Shown here: in pieces, positions 23,503 to 33,993 of the stretch | How the letters are laid out: every line of letters starts with the position of its first letter | Position numbering within the stretch: position 1 is the first letter of the stretch | Source of the DNA: Bidens hawaiensis | Taxonomy: Eukaryota; Streptophyta; Magnoliopsida; Asterales; Asteraceae | Assembly (NCBI GenBank): GCA_021521415.1 | Contig: JAIQDT010001122.1 | Coordinates: forward strand, 310,001 to 374,000 | DNA: 64,000 bases | Direction: 5' to 3' | Notes under the pieces: model-generated | Databases searched by the model: none | What the model was told of the DNA's origin: nothing | Seen by the model: the letters and a program-made list of their open reading frames with translations, nothing else | Program-made: the position numbers and the translations under genes

Positions 23503-24249
23503 TATGCCAGTGAAATTAGAAATGACAACAAAAGTGAAATTTGAATGATAAAAAAACAAGAGAATATCTTCAATTTTTTTTTTTGAATTTATAATTTATA
23601 ATTTATATTTCTTATTTATTTTATTTGGTTTTCTGGTTAAACTATGACTCTCATATAAGTTGAGATATAGGATTTATTGTCTAGCAGCTTTTGAGATTAT
23701 ATTATTAGAACATCTTTGTTTAAGGTTTATTTGAACCATTCGGTTCTTACAAGTTTTTTTTTTGTTTAATCACCGAGTTTTTACAGCCATTTGATGACTT
23801 CCGTTCCCGCATCATTAAATTCTCATTGATCAAATTAGCGGTGTAATTTATTACAAGTAACTTAATCATAGTTTAAATTTTCAATCCAAATTTTCTATCA
23901 TTAAAGTTACATGGGTTAAGTCATAAAAGTGTATATATACTTTTTTTTAGTTTATGAAAAAAGTTTATTATGTTGTATTAAAGTAGGTTGTATAATTACA
24001 ATTTATTATTTAAATTTAATAGCAGCGATGTAAACAACCTAAGTTCAAGCTCATGTTCGATTTATAGATAGATTTTCAAGCTCGAGCTTGATTCATGCTC
24101 GACTACTAACATCATGCTTGATTCATTAAACCATCATTTGGATTGAAACTTAGTAATTAACCGGTTGGAGTGGATATATCTTAAAATAATGGATTAAAAT
24201 TTGTTCATTAACATGAAAAATTACAAATACATCATATATGCTTGTTTTA
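23503..24249. other. AT-rich intergenic DNA
   Basis: No gene seen. A short CTCGAGCTTG-rich repeat fragment lies at about 24,030-24,120. Confidence 0.4.
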
Positions 24250-24581
24250 GAGTGAACTGTGGCGTTTAGTCCTTGTGGTTTGTCGAAATATGTTATTTTA
24301 GTTGAATAGTTTCAAATATGCGATTTTCGTCTCTGTGATTTCATTTTACTTACAATTACACCCGATCCAACTAACCCCGTTAATTATGGTCGTTAAATCC
24401 ATCATCGTGCCATTCATGTGAGGGGCAGTTTTGTCCCCTTTTATTCCCCATGTATACCCCAACCCCTCACTTGATGGGGCTTGCGAGTTAGGACTGAGGT
24501 TTATTTAGGGAGAGAAGGGACAAAATTGTCCCTCACGTGAATGAAACGCTGATGGATTTAACGACCAGACTTAACGGGGCT

Positions 24582-26385
24582 TGTAAGGCCCCGAACCTGG
24601 TGACCCTACTTTAGCGTCGGATTTACTCATAAACACAGTTCTTCAAATCAGAGTTTATTAAAACTTTTCGCGGAATATAAAACATCAATCATTTGTTACA
24701 AAACATTAAATCTTTTCTTTGATACCATAACACAAAACTTTATATTTAAAACATCTTTACTTCTTTCTTCAGATGCCAGCCGTTCAATCCATGCCGTGTG
24801 TCATCCTCATGCTAACTCTATAATCAGCTCACCTGCGTGCATACTAAAAGTCAGCTACGCTGAGTGAGTTCTAGTTAATCGAACGCCATACAATACATAC
24901 ATATACATACATATCTGTAGATACATATCCATACTTCACTAGTTACCCTTCTGTTCTACATACATACTTGCTACCATACATACATACATATCTACAATCA
25001 CTAACCTCAGTCTACCGAGAGTACGTTCATAGTTCACCGTCTATACCTGTACTCAAGGTCGTGAACACGTACAATGTTCGCAGTCCTTACCTATGTTCAC
25101 CATTTATGGTACGTACAAGGATCGCGGTCCTTCCCTATACCATAGTACATCCACAACACGTACAAGGTTCACAGTCCTTCCCTATGTTGCAACCTAATTC
25201 ATAGCACGTACGAGGTTCGCAGTCCTCCCCTATGCTACAAAATCAGCACGTATAAGGTTCACAGTCCTTTCCTATGCTGAAATACATCCACAACACGTAC
25301 AAGGTTCGCAGTCCTTCCCTATGTTGCAACCTAATTCATAGCACGTACGAGGTTCGCAGTCCTCCCCTATGCTACAAATACAGCACGTATAAGGTTCACA
25401 GTCCTTTCCTATGCTGACGCCTATCTACATTACGTATAAGGTTCGCAGTCCTTATCTACGTTTACATATATCATCTACTTCACGTATAAGGCTCGCAGTC
25501 CTTAACTACGCCATCACCAGCCGAGTCTATGTCCGACAGAAGCTAGAGGGATTTGCCATCCTAACTTACTATGTCGAACGTATAACTCACATGCCATTCG
25601 TGTACCTATATACACATACTTACATTATAACATAAGAACACTCTAGGCATTCCTTACCTCATTCATTTAACAACCATACCCCTTGTCGTTACGTGCAATA
25701 TCCGAAGATCGTTCACGCCCCGACAAGTATTCATTTGAAATATTCATACATCTTCGATATATAATATTTGTACCTTTATTTTTAACCTGACAGTACGCGC
25801 AATATCCGAAGATCGTTCGCGTACCGACAAACAATCATTCATATCTATCACACATATCACATATGGCATACACTTATCACTTAGGATAAATGTATTAACA
25901 ACACATCGAGTATGCACACAGCTCCGAAAACATAACAAGGAATGGGGCTAGAAACTCACCTGAACACGGTTACGTTCACCGTTAATCGTAATCCCTTTCT
26001 TCAGCTGTGCACGGCTGACTTGAACGAGTCGAACTTACGAACACGAGCTGGTCTTGTTGCTTTGGTTCGTCACGACGATCTAGCACCAACTAACGTTTAC
26101 TCTCTCTCGGATCCTGCTCGTTTATGGTGTGTGTGTTTTGAATGTGTAGAGATTAGAATGGAAAGAGATGAGGTTTAGGGTTTTATGGTGGTTTAGGGGA
26201 TATTTATATCCCTTAGAGCCCATGGACCTAAGGCCTATTCTCATTTAACCCATCTCAATTAATCTAACACTAGTCCGACTCATACCAACTCCTACTCTAT
26301 TATTTATTTCCCGAACCCGAGTCAACTTTCCCTCTATTATTAAGTAATATAATTAATATCATTTTGAAAATTTCGGGATGTTACA
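24582..26385 (-). mobile_element. Solo LTR, 1804 bp, minus orientation
   Basis: The plus strand reads TGTAAGGCCCCGAA at the left and TTTCGGGATGTTACA at the right, so the termini are short inverted repeats of TG...CA type. A perfect 5-bp duplication GGGCT flanks it (24,577-24,581 and 26,386-26,390). On the minus strand a TATA-like GATATAAATATC (26,199-26,210) is followed by a CT/CA-rich leader, which gives the orientation. No retroelement coding region is present. Confidence 0.82.
25070..25515. repeat. Nested tandem repeats within the solo LTR
   Basis: Units of about 45 bp built on ACGTAYRAGGTTCRCAGTCC recur roughly ten times. A higher-order 137-bp period groups three units (for example the ACATCCACAACACG start at 25,147 and 25,284). 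Confidence 0.8.
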
Positions 26386-26512
26386 GGGCTAGAGGAGTTG
26401 AGTTTAATTACATATGAAATGAAACCACATGGACAAAAATCACAAATTTAAAACTCTTGGATTAAAACTACATATTTGGACAAACCGCATAACTAAAACT
26501 TACTCCTAGTTT

Positions 26513-27459
26513 TAAGATATATTGTTTCTAATTCTTCTCTTTTTTTTTTCTTACAATTAAAATGTCATGATATAAGAAAAATATTTAATATATGGTGTGA
26601 ACTCAAATTATTTGATGTGTGAACTCAAATTATTTAATGTGTTGGGACATTCTGGGTCAAAGTGATAGTGCAAATTCTAGTCAAAGTCGGCTGGACCATA
26701 TCAGGAATAAAATAAAATATTTCTTCCCATGTTTTTTATAAACAAACAAATAAATAAGAAGTTGTTTTGTTTGTTTTTACTTTTTACATGTGTTTAGTGT
26801 TAAGACTGTTTGTTGTGGAGTGTTTGGCGTGTCATCAACGGTCATGTCAATCGCCATTCCTAACGTCCACCCCCTTTGTCCTTTGCAGCGTTAACCCTAT
26901 ACCGCCCATCCCTCTGGTGGTGTTTAACGGCCCTTATCGTCTTTAAACCTGTAAAAATGGTGCCACATGACTGTTTAATGTTGTGGGGTAACACCCTACC
27001 ATATTCAGCCTTATTGTTTACCATTGCATTGTTTATCGTTTACTTTTCACTCGATATTAACTTTGAAAGTAACAAAAGTTATAGTTTCAAAATAATATAG
27101 TATAAATTTGTTGAAATAAATAAAAGTTTTCATCCGTCTTCGAGTGCTAGTTTTGAACAGATTAAAAACCTGAAACGCAACACTAAGATAATCAGATACT
27201 GGGTTATTATATCTAACCTGGTTAAAAACTTGGAAGTATTCAGGCTATCATGTTTATCTACGAATCCATTTAAGACTATGTGCTGTCATTGAAGCCATCC
27301 CCTTGATTCATTCAGTAATATTGTGTGCAGAGCCGGGCTGTGGGCCAGCGAAACCAAACAAGAGCTTTATGCCCATACTTAATTAAGGCCTCCAAATTTG
27401 GAAAAAAAAAAAACTAAATATAGATATACTATAATGAGCAAATTAAAAACAAAATTATG
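26513..27459. other. Intergenic DNA without a recognisable gene
   Basis: AT-rich sequence. The open frame at 26,876-27,100 lacks codon structure or a familiar motif and is probably chance. Confidence 0.4.
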
Positions 27460-27462
27460 TAT

Positions 27463-27535
27463 TGGTCTACTGGTAATTATGTGTGTTGTTTAGCTCTAAG
27501 TCACGAGTTCAAAACGGTTATTAGCGTTTATTTTT
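27463..27535 (+). repeat. tRNA-like head of a SINE-type retroposon
   Basis: GGTCTACTGGTAATTATG resembles an A-box region, and about 40 bases later GAGTTCAAAAC fits a pol III B-box. The stretch does not fold into a complete tRNA, so a tRNA-derived SINE relic is the better reading. Confidence 0.4.
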
Positions 27536-27659
27536 CTTTCACAATTGTAAGACCACAAAAATCTTATTTCGATTAGGCCTTTAAAATTGCTAGTGATAAC
27601 TTTTTTACACAAATAAATATACAATTTAGTCCACTAATTTAAAATTCATCAACATCTAA

Positions 27660-28215
27660 AATTTTCGTCGCCAGAGCTACCACCGTCGCCATTGTAGTGT
27701 TTCTTTTTTGTTTTTGTTTTTTGTTAAAAAGTATTTTGAGATATGAGTATTTTTATTATTTCCATTTTATTTCTACAATTTTTTTCGATACCAAAAAATA
27801 AAAATTAATAATTGATTTCATTCCTATATGTTAACCAAACAAGACAAAGGAATTGTAATGATCCATTTCATTCCATTGTCCATTCCATTCATTCTCCTAT
27901 TCAATTCCCCATTCATTCCATTACCTACAACCTACAACCAATGTTTGGTTGGAGGTAATGGAATGGAAGAAGGAATTAAATGGACAAGGGAATGAAATGG
28001 ATCATTCCATTTCTTTATCTTGTTTGGTTAACCTATGGGAATGAAATGAATTATTACTTTATGTTGTTTGGTATCCTAAAAATTGTATGAATGAAATAGA
28101 AATAATAAAAACACTCATATCTCAAAATAATTTTTTTTATTAAAAAAAGAAGAAAAAACTGCAATGGCGACGGCGCTGGTGTTAACTCCGGCGACGGCGC
28201 TGATGTTAACTCCGG
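27660..28215. repeat. Large imperfect palindrome
   Basis: The segment 27,660-27,950 (GTCGCCATTG..., TTTTGAGATATGAG..., CCATTTCATTCC) is the inverted copy of 27,960-28,215. The axis is near AACCAATGTTTGGTT. It looks like a foldback transposon or two head-to-head copies of one element. Confidence 0.7.
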
Positions 28216-28490
28216 CGACGAAAATAATGGTGGCAGTGGCGACAGTGGTGGTGGGGGTGGCGGTGGTCAAAGCGGTGATAGCATTGGTAGTGAAGGTAAT
28301 GGTAGGGTGGCGGTGATGGTTAGCGGCGACGGTGACAATGTTTTTCGGTGGTTACAGCGACGATGGTGGTGGCGGAGGTGGCGGTGGTTGCGTTGGTGGT
28401 GAGGTGCTGGTGGCGGTCAGGTGTCGGTGGTGGCGATGGTAGTGGTGGTTGTTGTTGTTAGGTGGTGGTGGTGATGTTGTTGAGAAAATA
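28160..28490 (+). repeat. GGTGGC/GGCGAC low-complexity array
   Basis: A GC-rich run of GGTGGT, GGCGAC and GGTGATG words includes two copies of a GGCGCTG-TGTTAACTCC unit. It is unlike the AT-rich surroundings. It continues to an inverted edge (AATGGATGATTCCATTCC, near 28,565), so it may be the interior of the neighbouring foldback element. Confidence 0.65.
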
Positions 28491-29128
28491 GGGTGAACGA
28501 GGAATGGAATGAAAAAAAGAAGGGGGTGGGGAATGAATGGTTAATGGTTTTGATGGCATGTGTAATGGATGATTCCATTCCCTTGAGCAACCAAACACCA
28601 CTTTTTTCATTCCTACGCAATGAATCATTCCATTCCCTCTATCATTCATGCATACAAAACGCTAATATTATTTCTTTGTTGATCGTTCAAAAAAAAAAAC
28701 TATAACGTCGATTTTAAAAAAATTATGAAAGCTTAACAAACCTGTCAAGTTTAACAAAGTCTTATATATCGGCTTTCTACACTCTCATAACTATCATGAA
28801 CTATTAAAAATGAATTATTTGTATCCATATCATTGTTGTAATTAGTCGTCAATCACACATAACCATGGTTAAAAGCTATAGTATTAACCATAATGACGCA
28901 TTTTTTTAGAGCCATTTTTTAGTTAAGAAATACGAGAAAACTATAAAACATATGTATATAATACGTTAATAATTTAATGAGATAGTGGCTACCGGTTATA
29001 TAATCATATTCTTATAACACTCAAAGCAAAATACATACTTGTGTTATTTGATTCTTGTAGTTCTCACTTAGCATTTAAAAAGTAAAATTAGTAAATAGTC
29101 ATATTTACTAAACCGAGTAACTATAATT

Positions 29129-29440
29129 AGAGAAAATTACTGTTTGAATTCCTGTAGTTTTAAGACGGAGTCACAATGAGTCATCGAAATTTTTTTTGAA
29201 CTGGTTGAGTCCCCATGGTTTCAGAAACAAACCATTTGAGTCCTTGCCCTTACTTAACTTTCAGGGTAAAACCTTCATTTTACTGAAACCAGAGGGACTC
29301 AAATTGTTCGTTTCTGAAACCACAGGGACTCAAATTGTTCGTTTCTGAAACCAAGGGGACTCAACCAGTTCAAAATTCTTTTCAAGAACTCATTGTGTCT
29401 CCGCCCTAAAAGCGCAGGGACGCAAAAAGTAATTTTCCCT
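29129..29440. mobile_element. Foldback MITE, about 312 bp
   Basis: The ends AGAGAAAATTACT and AGTAATTTTCCCT are inverted. The arms repeat GGTTGAGTCCCC and GGTTTCAGAAAC in opposite orientation, with a short tandem CTGAAACC..GGGACTCAAA in the right arm. No clear duplication was found. Confidence 0.65.
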
Positions 29441-29499
29441 ATATATTATTTATTTTTATACTTAATCGGATATATGATTAACGCACACAGGTGATGTAT

Positions 29500-30245
29500 G
29501 TATTATAGGGGTTAGGTTCAAATAAGAAGTTTGATTTTCCTAAGAAGGCTAGGAAGGAGAGTATTTTAGTCTAACACTTTAATATCAAAACCCACTTACT
29601 TTAATATCAAAACCCACTTAAATTAATTTCAAAAATCCACTTACATAAAACCCAATTACATCTTCACTCATCTCTTACAACCACCACCACTCCACCGTCC
29701 ACCGCCAACACCTCGGCGGAAAAGTCCGAAAAAACACAATGAAAAACACAATGAAAAAAACACAATGGAAAAATACACTATGAAAAAAAAAACACAATAA
29801 TAAAAACACAATAAAAAACACAATTATATGACTCAATGTAAATAACACAATGGAAAAAACACAATGAAAAATACTATTGTATAACACAATTTTGTAAAAC
29901 ACAATTCGGTGAAACAAAATTTGTAAAAAACCCACTAATTTTTTTTTAATTTTATATTACAATATGGTACTCATATAAAAGATCAAAAAACACTCGTTAT
30001 TATGGTGAATTTGTTTTTCAATAATAACATCGTAAAAAAAAAGTTATGGACGTTTTAAAATGATGTGGGAACTTGGCATGTGCCTTGCATGTGAAGAGAG
30101 AAAGTCAACAAATGTGTTATTCCTTTTATGCCCTTTACCTTGTGTTCACGCTTGATTTTCCCTGTAAACTAATCTCAACCCTCCATATTTAAAATCAATG
30201 GATCCTTCCTACAAAAACTATATTTCCTGTTATAACCTAACCCAT
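29500..30245. mobile_element. Unclassified non-autonomous element with AACACAATG minisatellite
   Basis: The edges (GGGGTTAGGTTCAAATAAG and the inverted GTTATAACCTAACCC) suggest a terminal-inverted element. Inside are repeated ATATCAAAACCCACTTA and, at 29,728-29,910, many AAAACACAATG repeats. Confidence 0.4.
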
Positions 30246-31152
30246 TTAATATTTAATAATAAAGTGTGGGACCTGCTAACTTTTAGTCTAAATAAAATAG
30301 TCGAGAAAAGAGTCCAAAAAGAAACTTCTGGTAGCCTTTTCAATTTTTAATTTCATTTTCCATGATTTTTTTAATTTTTTATTTAAACCTACCAATTTCT
30401 CTGGGCTGTCATTTTCTTAAAAGAAAAAAGACCTTTATATACTATGTAGATTTTCTGGTTTAATGAAATCTGCTTTTCGAAAAAATATACCATGTACATT
30501 AATATTTTTTATTCTAAAAATATCTAGCTACCATCCGTATTATTATTATTAAAATTTTTATAACCTATAACCAAGTATTGTAAAAAAGTGTATATAAAAA
30601 CATTTTTTTTATTCGGTATAACATATGTTTTAGCAGTTAAAAAGCTGCGCCTAGAAAATGCAGAGGTCTCCGATACGAATCCAGTCAACGGCACCCTTAT
30701 TTTCTACTTGCGTCCTATTAATTCTCTTATTTTCTTATCTTCCTTTTAAAGATTGTTTTACACCCAGACTTTCACACTATCTATAAATAATAGTTTCGAG
30801 TCATATTTTAAGCTCAAATTCGAAAGCCCCCATTAGTGAAATAATTTGAGTCACATTGAGCCGAGCTCGAGCTATACTTTTCAACTCAGTATAGATTCGG
30901 GCCGAGCTGATGACTTTGTTGTGATTTAAGGGCCACTTTTTTCTTTTTTTTTTTCTCGTCTTCGTCCCAAAAATTTATAACAATTTTTTAAAACAACCCT
31001 GATATTAAGAAATAGTGAAATACTATTCAAGTCACAGCTTCGCCAAACATTGTAATTATTCAAGTAAGATTTCAAGATTATAATAGAAAATTATCACAAC
31101 CTACACTAAATAATAATAAATTATAAACCTTTACTAATTTCATGTCATGAAT
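30246..31152. other. AT-rich intergenic DNA with a tRNA-like relic
   Basis: No gene was seen. At 30,630-30,705 TAGCAGTTAAAAAGCTGCG followed by GATACGAATCC resembles pol III A and B boxes, suggesting a SINE or tRNA remnant. Confidence 0.4.
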
Positions 31153-31918
31153 TAGGGCTGTAAACGAACCGAACGAACACAAACAAGACCTTATTCATGT
31201 TCGTTCGTTAAGAAAATAATGTGTTCACGAACGGTTCACGAACACTTACCAAACGAGATTTTATGTTCATGTTCGTTCATTAAGAAAATTAATGTGTTCA
31301 CGAACAGTTCACCAACACAAATGAACACAAATAAAATCGACAGAGCCTATAGATTGAGACCAATGTATTCATCAATGTGAATAATGAAAGCCTATAAATG
31401 AATTGACTGAACATGAACAAGGGGCATGCTCATGTTCGTTCATTTAACTTTAAAAGAACACGGACACTTAATCGAACAAATATTTATGTTCATGTTTGTT
31501 TATTTAAAAATGGACATTTGTGTTCGTTTGTTTAAAATCTAAACGAACATAACTGAACAAAGATAAACGAACATGTATGAACAAATGTAAATGAACACAA
31601 ATATAAACGAACTTAAATGAAAACACTTAAAATGAACACAAATTAACAAATATAAAACTTTTAAGCGAATGATCTATTCAATATAATATTTAATTATTTT
31701 CTATTTGTACATAAACGAACATAAATAGACAGACATAAACGAACGTTCATGAACATAAATGAACGAACGGAACATGTGTTCATGTTTGTTCGTTTAATTA
31801 AACGAAAACAATTTTTTTGTTCATGTTCGTCCGTTTATTAAATAAACGAATATAAACGAACTTTTCGCCGAACAGTTCACAAATAATTCACCGAATGTTC
31901 GGTTCGTTTACAGGCCTA
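31153..31918. mobile_element. hAT-type MITE, 766 bp
   Basis: Terminal inverted repeats TAGGGCTGTAAACGAACCGA and TTCGGTTCGTTTACAGGCCTA are flanked by TCATGAAT (31,145-31,152) and CCATGAAT (31,919-31,926), an 8-bp duplication with one mismatch. The interior is packed with GTTCGTTCGTT and CGAACA words. The same family recurs at 36,611-37,192. Confidence 0.85.
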
Positions 31919-32223
31919 CCATGAATAAGTTTTAAAATTTGAAAAGCAGAGTAAAAAAATAAAATAAGACCAAACACATGAACTCTTGTGTTCAAGATAC
32001 CTCCACGTCACTCCTATCCACAACTTTCTAATATTATTCAGTCAAACTTACACGCTGACTTTCTACTAGTAGCCAGTACTTTTATAGTAAAAGAATAATT
32101 AAACAGCCATAACAATTATAAAAATGAAAACAGTAGTTTTACTACAGGAATAAAATCAGTAGTTTTACTCCAGACAGTCAGGCTAATTAGATCATTGAAC
32201 TTTGAACTGAATAATATCATCAT

Positions 32224-33300
32224 TGAAGAAACATTAACCGGACCCCGGGCAGATTACGAGTAACCTGGGGGTTAGATAGATGTTTCCCACGAGGGGTTAG
32301 ACCCAGCAAAGATGGTTCTTCTGATAACCTGCAAAACAGACACCGTGAGCTTGTCACTGAGAAGGGGGGGTTCCTCCTTGTGACCACCCTCCGGCGTGAG
32401 AATCAGACTAGATTGCTCTTTAAATATAAATGTATATTAAGAGATTGCTAGAGCAGATATCAGGTATAATATGATGATAATGTGATAAGATATGATGGGA
32501 TCAGATGATCATACCATTTGGGGTATTTATAGCCGAAGGTAGGTTTCCAAGGAGGTGTGGCCGGCTGAATAGTATTCCTGTTCCACCAACTGTGGCCTAC
32601 GCACGTGCCCTGCTGGTAGTTGGTGGGTAGGCAGCGGCTGACAGTGACCAGGCCTGCTGTGTACTATTTCTTTTCCACCAACTGCCGACTATGCACGTGG
32701 TATGACAGGAGTTGGTGAGTAGGCAGCGGCTAATAGTGACATACAGTACAGGAGCATGCTGCTCGCCATACTGTTGTCAATAAGCTGTCGTATCTTTAGT
32801 CAGATCTTTTGTCCATACCTCGTCAGGTACAGTACAGAAGATCTTCCCGTATCGTACGGACTGGCTTAGTTGGGCGGGAGTATTCCCCCTCCCGCCTTTG
32901 TGCGGGATTGTTCCCGGCTTTGCTCATTCCTTCAGGTGACACTGAGTGATTGAGAGCTAAGTGCCTTGTGCGTGTAGCCTTGCTGCGCGGGTGGCCTTCC
33001 CTGATGGCTTGTATCCGCAGCTGCGGGAACAGGCAGAGTCCTTCACCATTGGGAGGCATTTCCTGCGGGAACAGCTTGCGTACTGCGCATAAGGACGTCA
33101 CGTCTCTGAGCATGGTGGGTCCTGCGGATCCAGTTGGTTTCTGCGCAGACGTCCCTCTTCAAGGTGAGTCTTGCGGGTCCAACTGGGCTCTGCTGGGACC
33201 TACCTCTTCAATCATGAATGATGGTGGAGTGATAAGTGAGATATTTGATGTTTTAAGTGACAGAGATTTGATTCCGGCCCTTATCATTTAGTTTGACGGA
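32224..33300 (-). mobile_element. Probable solo LTR, minus orientation
   Basis: A 5-bp duplication ATCAT (32,219-32,223 and 33,301-33,305) flanks 1077 bp. The plus-strand left edge TGAAGAAAC is the expected CA end of a minus-oriented LTR. A TATA box (CTATAAATACC on the minus strand, 32,522-32,532) is present. An approximately 85-bp duplicated block (CCACCAACTG ... GGCAGCGGCT) lies at 32,573-32,750. The right edge lacks a canonical TG start, so the boundary is provisional. Confidence 0.55.
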
Positions 33301-33557
33301 ATCATGTAACGATAAAAGACTAGACGAGTAGGTACACTAGTTGGATAATTGAACCGAACTCGTTTTACCTCATCACACTGCCGTGTATTCAGGCGAGCGT
33401 GCACGATCATTGGCCTTAATGAGCATTTTCCCCATGTCAGAAAACGAGTATATCCCGATATAATAAAAGTGAACCGTGTTCATTTAAAAGATTGATCGTT
33501 AAAAATATAATAATAATAAAGTAGTTTTACACTTGTACTGGCAGTTCTGAGTCTACA

Positions 33558-33561
33558 TAAT

Positions 33562-33593
<32 letters not shown>

Positions 33594-33993
33594 TATCTTC
33601 ATTTTCATTTCTTGAACCCCAAGCATATTCCTTCCATCCCCAATTTTATTTAAACCTAATTTCACCAATTTTACTTCAATTTCAACCCATAAACCCTAAT
33701 TTCATCCACACCCACTTCTTTAATTTCATCAATTTCCCCAATTTAACTAAATTAATCCAAACCCAGTTCGTAATTTCACCAATTTCACCAATTTCACCAA
33801 ATTCATCCATACCCACTTTTTAATTTTCACCGATTTCCCCAATTTCACCTCAATTTCAACCCAAAAACCCTAATTTCATCCACACCCACTTCTCAATTTT
33901 CACCAATTTCACCAATTTCACATCAATTTCACCAAACCCACTTCAATTTCTATCCAAAAATCCCCAAATTAACTTTCAATTTAACCCAAAGCC
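33558..33993 (+). promoter_or_regulatory. Probable leader of the CONSTANS-like gene
   Basis: A (TCA)n run at about 33,558-33,592 is followed by a C/A/T-rich stretch of repeated CCAATTTCACCAATTTCACC words with few ATG codons, directly before the start codon. This composition is typical of plant 5' leaders and may be a minisatellite expansion. Confidence 0.4.

Larger units (their letters stand above)
24250..26512. mobile_element. Foldback MITE split by a solo LTR
   Basis: The left half (24,250-24,581) contains CTTGTGGTTTGTCGAAATATG and related phrases. The right half (26,391-26,512) contains their inverted counterparts (ATTTGGACAAACCGCATAAC). With the 24,582-26,385 insertion and one GGGCT removed, the halves form one inverted-repeat element of about 450 bp. 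Its own target duplication was not resolved. Confidence 0.7.

Noticed and set aside
28417..28705. Open frames around the GGTGGT array
   Set aside because: Simple-sequence composition, overlapping frames on both strands.
33480..33668. Met-rich minus-strand frame
   Set aside because: It is the complement of a TCA microsatellite in the leader of the CONSTANS-like gene.
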